This document shows positions 1-13,300 of a DNA stretch of 64,000 nt, piece after piece. Made by a program: the position numbers and the translations under genes. How positions within the stretch are numbered: position 1 is the first letter of the stretch; each line of letters starts with the position of its first letter. The stretch is from Glandiceps talaboti (lineage: Eukaryota; Hemichordata; Enteropneusta; Spengelidae), in assembly GCF_964340395.1 (NCBI RefSeq), contig NC_135563.1:3232922-3296921 (forward strand). Reading direction: 5' to 3'. Below the pieces are notes generated by a model, which was not told the origin of the DNA, made no database searches, and saw nothing but the letters and a program-made list of their open reading frames with translations.

Positions 1-526
1 AAATCCAGTCCAATTTTGTATGTTATAGCATATTTTTTGTGTAAAACCATCATAAGATGTTTATGAAAGTCAGACACACTTTTAATTAATCTTGAGAACT
101 GCATGACGTGTTCCATCAATAACTAAAGTCTATGAAAACTGTACCTTTACAGAAGTAAGTTTATATTTAGCACACTTTTGCAGAATAGTTACAAAAGATT
201 ATTTTGGACACATTCTACATTTGGTGGAATGTGAGTTTTTAGTTTGGATAACTTTGTACATATCCTAGTTTCTGACATTTGACAATCCATCTTATTTTCT
301 TCTGGTTTAAGAGTTAAGATGATCTTTGAATTATCGCCATATGAAAATCTGTAATATGTACAAGATGTTTTGTGATTTTCACATCCAAATTGACATATCA
401 AAATCATGTAATAATAATAGTAATAACTGTATTGTAACTTTATTCATATTAACAGACATCAGCATAGAATAAAGTAAAGGATAAAGAATTAAAGTAATGG
501 TCACAACAGATTATTTCTACACTTAC

Positions 527-838
527 ATCCTTCATAAATTCTTCTTTTTTGAATTTCTGGACCGAGTCTACTGCACTCTTTTCCAGTTTCTCCTTGTACA
601 TGTTACTCAGTTCTCTCTCTGCAGCCCCTGAGCTTTTGCCAGCAACAAGGGTGTAAGAGCTATCCTCAGCACGAGCTCTTCCACGGGCTTGTACCATTGC
701 TATCTCATTGGTGACAAGATTGTATCGGATCACAATGTTACATTCTGGGATGTCAAGTCCTTCTTCTGCTACAGTTGTTGCTATCAGACAATTCAGTTCA
801 CCATCTCGAAACTTACGAATGATATCTTGTTGTTCTTT
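527..838 (-). CDS. IFIH1-like: RLR exon 10: helicase motifs V and VI
   Basis: Residues 765–868, 104 codons, phase 0 at both ends; acceptor AATTTAG, donor GTAAGT. It carries [20 protein letters not shown], motif [16 protein letters not shown] (784–798) and motif [14 protein letters not shown] (813–824) with the arginines that contact ATP. The start of the bridging helices follows ([20 protein letters not shown]). It is the last exon I can support; the C-terminal zinc-containing RNA-binding domain is expected left of position 1. Confidence 0.95.
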
Positions 839-1110
839 CTAAATTTGAAATTAAGAATAAAATTTGCAATGTTATACAATATAACTGAAAGTATCAAGCA
901 TACATTTTATTTCTTGAAACTCCAAAGAAAAACCCACACCAGTGTGAAACCCAACTGTTCAAAATGAGATCAACTTGGAAAAACATACTTGTACTACTTT
1001 TTAACTTTGCAGCAATCAAACTAGTATGTAGAGTACAAATCCTAAAATATAACAGACAAATTGGCTATGATTTTTTTACCATAATTTGACACACACAGAC
1101 ATACATACAT

Positions 1111-1208
<98 letters not shown>

Positions 1209-1296
1209 AATGTTTATGAGCTTCAATTAAAGGAGGATTAGGGGATTACAATTTTACATGTACAAGTGGTCAACTTTGGTCCCCCCCCCCCCCCAA

Positions 1297-1380
<84 letters not shown>

Positions 1381-4300
1381 CTGTCAATTTTCATGACAGT
1401 GGACATGTCACAAAGAATGACACAATAAATACAAATAAGGAGTCACTGAGTTATATTAATTCTTACTCCATAGATACCACCTAGCTATATGAGCCAGCAC
1501 TCACTACAATCAAACTAATGAGGGCAGTATGATAGGTCAAGGTACTTCTGTGGAAATATTCATTTACCTGTGTCATTGCAGCACTTTTACTACTACTTGT
1601 TGTACCAGTTCCTGTCAATCTCTCAACTTTCAGAATCTTCTTCAATTTTGGTGTGTCTTGAATCCATGAAACGAGTGCTTTGGTTGACTGACGAGTACGT
1701 GTAAAAATAATACAGCGAGCATTTATCTTGTCTGTGTACTCTTCCAAGATTTGATTCTTTAACTTCAACAACTTTGGGTTTTCAAATTCCTTCTTCTTGC
1801 TCAGTTTCATCAGTTTCACAAGACGTCCTACAAACAGAAAACAATAGAGTTGTCATCTGTACTCCAACATCAAAGTCACCTGTAAGTTTAGTTATCTAAT
1901 TTCCCACAACTGGCTATACATCTACATGACTGTATATATCATGTATGATCTGGTGTATTTCATTTTTGACATGACTTTCAGAGTCAAAATACAATAACTT
2001 TGCTCTTCGTTACCAAAAACATACATAATGTATCATTATTAAGCATTTGCCTTACCGAGTAATTGGAAATAGGGAAGTCATTCAATTTTTTCTTGTGCTC
2101 CAGCAAAAGTAGGATATTTATGTGTAATGAATCAGATAATATGAGAATATTAGTCTGTATGTGCATTTTTTGTTTCATTGTAAGCCTATCCCTCTACAGT
2201 GTAAATGTTTATATCATTCCCTGTAGAAGTCAAAATATGAGATTAAATAGGTCACAGTACACATGTATGTTTGTTAATTCATTTGTTATGCAGACATGCC
2301 CATTACTATGGTTACAGGAGGGGGGGGGGGGTGTGCGTGCACCATTATAACCTTTTCCATATGTATGGAAATTCAATTCATAGTATCCTTGTATAGCTTA
2401 TATCTAGTTAGTAAACAGTGTTTGTCATTTTATTTCTATAACACATATCTAGTTAGTAAACAGTGTTTGTCATTTTATTTCTATAACACATATCTATTTA
2501 GTAAACAGTGTTTGTCATTTTATTTCTATAACACATATCTATTTAGTAAACAGTGTTTGTCATTTTATTTCTATAACACATATCTAGTTAGTAAACAGTG
2601 TTTGTCATTTTATTTTTATAACACATATCTAGTTAGTAAACAGTGTTTGTCATTTTATTTTTATAACACATATCTATTTAGTAAACAGTGTTTGTCATTT
2701 TATTTTTATAACACATATCTATTTAGTAAACAGTGTTTGTCATTTTATTTCTATAACACATATCTATTTAGTAAACAGTGTTTGTCATTTTATTTTTATA
2801 ACATATCTACATTGTATTTAGTAAACAGTGTTTGTCATTTTATTTTCAATCCTTGTCACCTTCAAACAAGTCCATCAAAGCTTCATCTGTTGCATCAAAT
2901 CCCTGTCTGCGTTCTTCTTCGCTGTCATAGAATTCCTCTAGATATTTGATGGCGTCTACCATACGAACACTGTCATTAATCAACAAGGCATCATTGTACT
3001 TTCTAAGGTGTTCTGATACAGTCATCATGGAGCGGTTTTCTTTTTGGACAGCTGTAACCAAACCAAAGAAATCAAATTGAATGTATCAAAGATTACTTGT
3101 ACTGCTGCATGTGCATACTTGTGGTTTTTACATTGCAGTGTAATACACAAAACATTATTGCATACCTACATACAAATGATGGTGCACTCATTTCTTGTAC
3201 ACTAAAGTGTGATCATACAATGATTTTTGTAGAAATTTGCTGTTTCAGATATACATGTACATAGTATGCATTATGTAATAACAACAAAACCCCATGCCAC
3301 ATGAGTTCCAAAGTGGGTACTCAGGGGTAGTTTGACTCATGCTTGCAATGTTTTCTGCTGCACTTTCACTGACTATATATGCTTATGAAAGTATGACAAC
3401 AGAGAACACTGCAGGCAGTGAGGGGTGAATGTATATACTACCATTGATAATTACAGGCAGTGAGGGGTGACTGTATATACTGCCATTGATAATTACAGGC
3501 AGTGAGGGGTGACTGTATATACTGCCATTGATAATTACAGGCAGTGAGGGGTAACTGTATATACTGCCATTGATAATTACAGGCAGTGAGGGGTGATTGT
3601 ATGTACTACCATTGATAATTACAGGCAGGGAGGGGTGATTGTATGTACTACCATTGATAATTACAGGCAGTGAGGGGTGATTGTATATACTACCATTGAT
3701 AATTACAGGCAGTGAGGGGTGACTGTATATACTACCATTGATAATTACAGCCAGTGAGGGGTGACTGTATATACTGCCATTGGTAATAACAGGCAGTGAG
3801 GGGTGACTGTATATACTACTATTGATAATTACAGGCAGTGAGGGGTGACTGTATATACTACCATTGATAATTACAGGCAGTGAGGGGTGATTGTATATAC
3901 TGCCATTGATAATTACAGGCAGTGAGGGGTGATTGTATGTACTACCATTGATAATTACAGGCAGTGAGGGGTGACTGTATGTACTACCATTGATAATTAC
4001 AGGCAGTGAGGGGTGACTGTATGTACTACCATTGATAATTACAGGCAGTGAGGGGTGACTGTATGTACTACCATTGATAATTACAGGCAGTGAGGGGTGA
4101 CTGTATATACTACCATTGATAATTACAGGCAGTGAAGGGTGACTGTATATACTGCCATTGATAATTACAGGCAGTGAGGGGTGATTGTATGTACTACCAT
4201 TGATAATTACAGGCAGTGAGGGGTGACTGTATGTACTACCATTGATAATTACAGGCAGTGAGGGGTGACTGTATATACTGCCATTGATAATTACAGGCAG

Positions 4301-7300
4301 TGAGGGGTGACTGTATATACTGCCATTGATAATTACAGGCAGTGAGGGGTGACTGTATGTACTACCATTGATAATTACAGGCAGTGAGGGGTGATCGTAT
4401 ATACTACCATTGATAATTACAGGCAGTGAGGGATGATTGTATGTACTACCATTGATAATTACAGGCAGTGAGGGGTGATTGTATGTACTACCATTGATAA
4501 TTACAGGCAGTGAGGGGTGATTGTATGTACTACCATTGATAATTACAGGCAGTGAGGGGTGACTGTATGTACTACCATTGATAATTACAGGCAGTGAGGG
4601 GTGATCGTATATACTACCATTGATAATTACAGGCAGTGAGGGGTGATTGTATGTACTACCATTGATAATTACAGCCAGTGAGGGGTGACTGTATGTACTA
4701 CCATTGATAATTACAGGCAGTGAGGGGTGACTATATATACTGCCATTGATAATTACAGGCAGTGAGGGGTGACTGTATATACTACCATTGATAATTACAG
4801 GCAGTGAGGGGTGATTGTATATACTGCCATTGATAATTACAGGCAGTGAGGGGTGATTGTATGTACTACCATTGATAATTACAGGCAGTGAGGGGTGACT
4901 GTATGTACTACCATTGATAATTACAGGCAGTGAGGGATGACTGTATGTACTACCATTGATAATTACAGGCAGTGAGGGGTGACTGTATGTACTACCATTG
5001 ATAATTACAGGCAGTGAGGGGTGACTGTATATACTACCATTGATAATTACAGGCAGTGAGGGGTGATTGTATATACTACCATTGATAATAACAGGCAGTG
5101 AGGGGTGACTGTATATACTACTATTGATAATTACAGGCAGTGAGGGGTGACTGTATATACTACCATTGATAATTACAGGCAGTGAGGGGTGATTGTATAT
5201 ACTGCCATTGATAATTACAGGCAGTGAGGGGTGATTGTATGTACTACCATTGATAATTACAGGCAGTGAGGGGTGACTGTATGTACTACCATTGATAATT
5301 ACAGGCAGTGAGGGGTGACTGTATGTACTACCATTGATAATTACAGGCAGTGAGGGGTGACTGTATGTACTACCATTGATAATTACAGGCAGTGAGGGGT
5401 GACTGTATATACTACCATTGATAATTACAGGCAGTGAAGGGTGACTGTATATACTGCCATTGATAATTACAGGCAGTGAGGGGTGATTGTATGTACTACC
5501 ATTGATAATTACAGGCAGTGAGGGGTGACTGTATGTACTACCATTGATAATTACAGGCAGTGAGGGGTGACTGTATATACTGCCATTGATAATTACAGGC
5601 AGTGAGGGGTGACTGTATATACTGCCATTGATAATTACAGGCAGTGAGGGGTGATTGTATGTACTACCATTGATAATTACAGGCAGTGAGGGGTGACTGT
5701 ATGTACTACCATTGATAATTACAGGCAGTGAGGGATGACTGTATGTACTACCATTGATAATTACAGGCAGTGAGGGGTGACTGTATGTACTACCATTGAT
5801 AATTACAGGCAGTGAGGGGTGACTGTATATACTACCATTGATAATTACAGGCAGTGAGGGGTGATTGTATATACTACCATTGATAATAACAGGCAGTGAG
5901 GGGTGACTGTATATACTACTATTGATAATTACAGGCAGTGAGGGGTGACTGTATATACTACCATTGATAATTACAGGCAGTGAGGGGTGATTGTATATAC
6001 TGCCATTGATAATTACAGGCAGTGAGGGGTGATTGTATGTACTACCATTGATAATTACAGGCAGTGAGGGGTGACTGTATGTACTACCATTGATAATTAC
6101 AGGCAGTGAGGGGTGACTGTATGTACTACCATTGATAATTACAGGCAGTGAGGGGTGACTGTATGTACTACCATTGATAATTACAGGCAGTGAGGGGTGA
6201 CTGTATATACTACCATTGATAATTACAGGCAGTGAAGGGTGACTGTATATACTGCCATTGATAATTACAGGCAGTGAGGGGTGATTGTATGTACTACCAT
6301 TGATAATTACAGGCAGTGAGGGGTGACTGTATGTACTACCATTGATAATTACAGGCAGTGAGGGGTGACTGTATATACTGCCATTGATAATTACAGGCAG
6401 TGAGGGGTGACTGTATATACTGCCATTGATAATTACAGGCAGTGAGGGGTGACTGTATGTACTACCATTGATAATTACAGGCAGTGAGGGGTGATCGTAT
6501 ATACTACCATTGATAATTACAGGCAGTGAGGGATGATTGTATGTACTACCATTGATAATTACAGGCAGTGAGGGGTGATTGTATGTACTACCATTGATAA
6601 TTACAGGCAGTGAGGGGTGATTGTATGTACTACCATTGATAATTACAGGCAGTGAGGGGTGACTGTATGTACTACCATTGATAATTACAGGCAGTGAGGG
6701 GTGATCGTATATACTACCATTGATAATTACAGGCAGTGAGGGGTGATTGTATGTACTACCATTGATAATTACAGCCAGTGAGGGGTGACTGTATGTACTA
6801 CCATTGATAATTACAGGCAGTGAGGGGTGACTATATATACTGCCATTGATAATTACAGGCAGTGAGGGGTGATTGTATGTACTGCCATTGATAATTACAG
6901 GCAGTGAGGGGTGATTGTATATACTACCATTGATAATTACAGGCAGGGAGGGGTGATTGTATGTACTACCATTGATAATTACAGGCAGTGAGGGGTGACT
7001 GTATGTACTACCATTGATAATTACAGGCAGTGAGGGGTGATTGTATATACTGCCATTGATAATTACAGGCAGTGAGGGGTGACTGTATATACTGCCATTG
7101 ATAATTACAGGCAGTGAGGGGTGACTGTATATACTACCATTGATAATTACAGGCAGTGAGGGGTGACTGTATATACTGCCATTGATAATTACAGGCAGTG
7201 AGGGGTGATTGTATATACTACCATTGATAATTACAGGCAGTGAGGGGTGACTGTATATACTACCATTGATAATTACAGGCAGGGAGGGGTGATTGTATGT

Positions 7301-10300
7301 ACTGCCATTGATAATTACAGGCAGTGAGGGGTGACTGTATATACTGCCATTGATAATTACAGGCAGTGAGGGGTGACTGTATGTACTACCATTGATAATT
7401 ACAGGCAGTGAGGGGTGATCGTATATACTACCATTGATAATTACAGGCAGTGAGGGGTGATTGTATGTACTACCATTGATAATTACAGGCAGTGAGGGGT
7501 GATTGTATGTACTACCATTGATAATTACAGGCAGTGAGGGGTGATTGTATGTACTACCATTGATAATTACAGGCAGTGAGGGGTGACTGTATGTACTACC
7601 ATTGATAATTACAGGCAGTGAGGGGTGATCGTATATACTACCATTGATAATTACAGGCAGTGAGGGGTGACTGTATATACTACCATTGATAATTACAGGC
7701 AGTGAGGGGTGACTGTATGTACTACCATTGATAATTACAGGCAGTGAGGGGTGACTATATATACTGCCATTGATAATTACAGGCAGTGAGGGGTGATTGT
7801 ATGTACTGCCATTGATAATTACAGGCAGTGAGGGGTGATTGTATATACTACCATTGATAATTACAGGCAGGGAGGGGTGATTGTATGTACTACCATTGAT
7901 AATTACAGGCAGTGAGGGGTGATTGTATGTACTACTATTGATAATTACAGGCAGTGAGGGGTGATTGTATATACTGCCATTGATAATTACAGGCAGTGAG
8001 GGGTGACTGTATATACTGCCATTGATAATTACAGGCAGTGAGGGGTGATTGTATATACTGCCATTGATAATTACAGGCAGTGAGGGGTGACTGTATATAC
8101 TACCATTGATAATTACAGGCAGTGAGGGGTGATTGTATATACTGCCATTGATAATTACAGGCAGTGAGGGGTGATTGTATTTACTACCATTGATAATTAC
8201 AGGCAGTGAGGGGTGACTTTATGTACTACCATTGATAATTACAGGCAGTGAGGGGTGATTGTATGTACTACCATTGATAATTACAGGCAGTGAGGGGTGA
8301 TTGTATATACTACCATTGATAATTACAGGCAGTGAGGGGTGACTGTATATACTACCATTGATAATTACAGGCAGTGAGGGGTGATTTTATATACTACCAT
8401 TGATAATTACAGGCAGTGAGGGGTGATTGTATGTACTACCATTGATAATTACAGGCAGTGAGGGGTGATTGTATATACTACCATTGATAATTACAGGCAG
8501 TGAGGGGTGATTGTATATACTGCCATTGATAATTACAGGCAGTGAGGGGTGACTGTATATACTACCATTGATAATTACAGGCAGTGAGGGGTGATTGTAT
8601 ATACTGCCATTGATAATTACAGGCAGTGAGGGGTGATTGTATATACTACCATTGATAATTACAGGCAGTGAGGGGTGACTGTATATACTACTATTGATAA
8701 TTACAGGCAGTGAGGGGTGATTGTATATACTACCATTGATAATTACAGGCAGTGAGGGGTGACTGTATATACTACCATTGATAATTACAGGCAGTGAGGG
8801 GTGACTGTATATACTACCATTGATAATTACAGGCAGTGAGGGGTGATTGTATATACTGCCATTGATAATTACAGGCAGTGAGGGGTGACTGTATATACTA
8901 CCATTGATAATTACAGGCAGTGAGGGGTGACTGTATATACTACCATTGATAATTACAGGCAGTGAGGGGTGATTGTATATACTGCCATTGATAATTACAG
9001 GCAGTGAGGGGTGACTGTATATACTACCATTGATAATTACAGGCAGTGAGGGGTGACTGTATATACTACCATTGATAATTACAGGCAGTGAGGGGTGACT
9101 GTATATACTACCATTGATAATTACAGGCAGGGAGGGGTACTGTATATACTACCATTGATAATTACAGGCAGTGAGGGGTGACTGTATATACTACTATTGA
9201 TAATTACAGGCAGTGAGGGGTGACTGTATATACTGCCATTGATAATTACAGGCAGGGAGGGGTGATTGTATATACTGCCATTGATAATTACAGGCAGGGA
9301 GGGGTACTGTATATACTACCATTGATAATTACAGGCAGGGAGGGGTGATTGTATATACTGCCATTGATAATTACAGGCAGGGAGGGGTACTGTATATACT
9401 ACCATTGATAATTACAGGCAGTGAGGGGTGACTGTATATACTACTATTGATAATTACAGGCAGTGAGGGGTGATTGTATATACTACCATTGATAATTACA
9501 GGCAGTGAGGGGTGACTATATACTGCCATTGATAATTACAGGCAGTGAGGGGTGACTGTATATACTGCCATTGATAATTACAGGCAGTGAGGGGTGACTG
9601 TATATACTGCCATTGATAATTACAGGCAGTGAGGGGTGACTATATATACTGCCATTGATAATTACAGGCAGTGAGGGGTGATTGTATGTACTACCATTGA
9701 TAATTACAGGCAGGGAGGGGTGATTGTATGTACTGCCATTGATAATTACATGTAGGGAGGGGTGATTGTATGTACTACCATTGATAATTACAGGCAGTGA
9801 GGGGTGACTGTATATACTGCCATTGATAATTACAGGCAGTGAGGGGTGATTGTATATACTACCATTGATAATTACAGGCAGTGAGGGGTGATTGTATATA
9901 CTGCCATTGATAATTACAGGCAGTGAGGGGTGACTGTATGTACTACCATTGATAATTACAGGCAGTGAGGGGTGACTGTATGTACTACCATTGATAATTA
10001 CAGGCAGTGAGGGGTGACTGTATATACTACCATTGATAATTACAGGCAGTGAGGGGTGACTGTATGTACTACCATTGATAATTACAGGCAGTGAGGGGTG
10101 ACTGTATGTACTACCATTGATAATTACAGGCAGTGAGGGGTGATTGTATATACTACCATTGATAATTACAGGCAGTGAGGGGTGATTGTATGTACTACCA
10201 TTGATAATTACAGGCAGTGAGGGGTGATTGTATATACTACCATTGATAATTACAGGCAGTGAGGGGTGATTGTATATACTACCATTGATAATTACAGGCA

Positions 10301-13300
10301 GTGAGGGGTGACTGTATGTACTACCATTGATAATTACAGGCAGTGAGGGGTGATTGTATGTACTACCATTGATAATTACAGGCAGTGAGGGGTGACTGTA
10401 TGTACTACCATTGATAATTACAGGCAGTGAGGGGTGACTGTATATACTACCATTGATAATTACAGGCAGTGAGGGGTGATTGTATGTACTACCATTGATA
10501 ATTACAGGCAGTGAGGGGTGACTGTATATACTACCATTGATAATTACAGGCAGTGAGGGGTGATTGTATGTACTACCATTGATAATTACAGGCAGTGAGG
10601 GGTGATTGTATATACTACCATTGATAATTACAGGCAGTGAGGGGTGATTGTATATACTACCATTGATAATTACAGGCAGTGAGGGGTGACTGTATGTACT
10701 ACCATTGATAATTACAGGCAGTGAGGGGTGATTGTATGTACTACCATTGATAATTACAGGCAGTGAGGGGTGACTGTATGTACTACCATTGATAATTACA
10801 GGCAGTGAGGGGTGATTGTATATACTACCATTGATAATTACAGGCAGTGAGGGGTGATTGTATATACTACCATTGATAATTACAGGCAGTGAGGGGTGAT
10901 TGTATATACTACCATTGATAATTACAGGCAGTGAGGGGTGATTGTATATACTACCATTGATAATTACAGGCAGTGAGGGGTGACTGTATATACTACCATT
11001 GATAATTACAGGCAGTGAGGGGTGATTGTATATACTGCCATTGATAATTACAGGCAGTGAGGGGTGATTGTATATACTACCATTGATAATTACAGGCAGT
11101 GAGGGGTGACTGTATGTACTACCATTGATAATTACAGGCAGTGAGGGGTGACTGTATGTACTACCATTGATAATTACAGGCAGTGAGGGGTGACTGTATG
11201 TACTACCATTGATAATTACAGGCAGTGAGGGGTGACTGTATGTACTACCATTGATAATTACAGGCAGTGAGGGGTGACTGTATATACTACCATTGATAAT
11301 TACAGGCAGTGAGGGGTGATTGTATGTACTACCATTGATAATTACAGGCAGTGAGGGGTGATTGTATATACTACCATTGATAATTACAGGCAGTGAGGGG
11401 TGACTGCATGTACTACCATTGATAATTACAGGCAGTGAGGGGTGATTGTATGTACTACCATTGATAATTACAGGCAGTGAGGGGTGACTGTATGTACTAC
11501 CATTGATAATTACAGGCAGTGAGGGGTGATTGTATATACTACCATTGATAATTACAGGCAGTGAGGGGTGATTGTATGTACTACCATTGATAATTACAGG
11601 CAGTGAGGGGTGACTGTATGTACTACCATTGATAATTACAGGCAGTGAGGGGTGACTGTATATACTACCATTGATAATTACAGGCAGTGAGGGGTGACTG
11701 TATATACTGCCATTGATAATTACAGGCAGGGAGGGGTGACTGTATGTGAATGTATAGCATTGTCAAGGGTTAAATATAAGGTGAGCTGTGATCTAATCAT
11801 CACCACTGAACTAAATGACATCTCTTGTCTTTTTTTCATAACCTAGCACCACTTTGTAGTATGTGTGTTTAATGGCAAGACTGTAATTTTCTTTTTGCAA
11901 TTATTTAACATTAGAATTTAAAAATGTACTTTTGTAAAGTGATAAAATGATATGACCTCCATCCCTATTCATATCAAGTCAGTGAGCTCTGTTAAATTGA
12001 GTTGATGAACAAATGTTAGGATTTAGCCTTACAATTCAAACACTGACAGTGTCACACATGTTTACCTCACATACTATGAGTTGAGATATTTTCAACATCT
12101 GTATGATTTGATATTTCTATTCACAAAATGATACTACTGGTTTAGTAGTAACTAGATACTTACCAATACTGTTCAGACTAGTAATATACTGCTCATACAT
12201 CTGAGTACCAAAATCAGATCTGTTTTTGTATTCATCTGGCAACTTTTGTTGAATCTCTTTCATGATCTTCTTCAAGTCGTCACCAAAGGGATCCGTATCT
12301 CTGTCAGCAACTACTGCTACACATTTCTTAGGTTCATTGTTGTGTTGCTCTAGTTCCTCCTCCTGACGTGTGACAGTTTTCAGAACTGATGTATCCATGT
12401 TTGCACACAACTGTTAGATAAAAAAGCAACAATTTGAATTGTATCATGGTACATTGTATGTACATCAATGAAAAACAGGCTAGACAAATTGGTAGCTAAG
12501 TATGTATACAGTTTGAATGTCATATCTTTCCTTGTGGCCATAACATTATTAAGTATATTTATTGGTATTACTCATTTATATCTTTTCCACCAACTGTATA
12601 AACCCAGGGACTTGTCTTGATGTTACCATCTCAAGAAGATCTCTACACCACCAAGCCAACTTGCAGCCATTTGAATTCAAATACCCTTGGAAACACAGAA
12701 ATGTGTTTTGAAATTGACATTACCACCAACAACTACAATGTACGTTAAAAATCTAAAACAATATCTTATATTAATTGACTGTCCTACTAATTAAAGTCAT
12801 GTAGGGTCATGATTACCATCAGAGGTTTACATATAAGATCCACTTAATATAAACGAGTAGAAAATGGCTTGGATGTCTTGGGTGTTTGACTAATTTTGCA
12901 CCTCATTGAATTTTTTCAAGAGATGGCTTGATTACCAAAACCATAAAAATTCTAGTGATAGGTTTCCTCACCTGTAGAATGTGTTGAATAGCTTTGTACT
13001 TGTCTTTAGCACCACCAACACCAAGAGATGCTGTAAGACCTAAGATCTGTGGCAAACCTGTCACTCCTTGCTCTATCTTCAATGTTAGATACTGACTCAT
13101 TATGTTGTTATAAACTTCACCTTTCTGTGTATGGTGGCATTCATCAAAGATCAGAAGACTGAAATCTGTAGTACAAGGAATAGAATATATCATGTCATGA
13201 CTAAACCTGCACTAGCTGCAACTGGCATATTTTGAATTGAATTGAATTGAAATTTATTTCCCACAAGAAATAAACATACAGAAAAGAAATAAATGATAAC

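Noticed and set aside
189-407. Open frame just after RLR exon 10, considered as the next exon
   Set aside because: The one good acceptor (CATATTACAG) gives a stop in the needed phase 0, and no C-terminal domain Cys pairs are seen.
2296-2949. 217-codon plus-strand open frame
   Set aside because: Produced by the 45-bp minisatellite; it also runs antisense into RLR exon 8.
3410-11741. CRISPR-like look of regularly spaced repeats
   Set aside because: No unique spacers; the whole unit repeats, and this is an animal genome.
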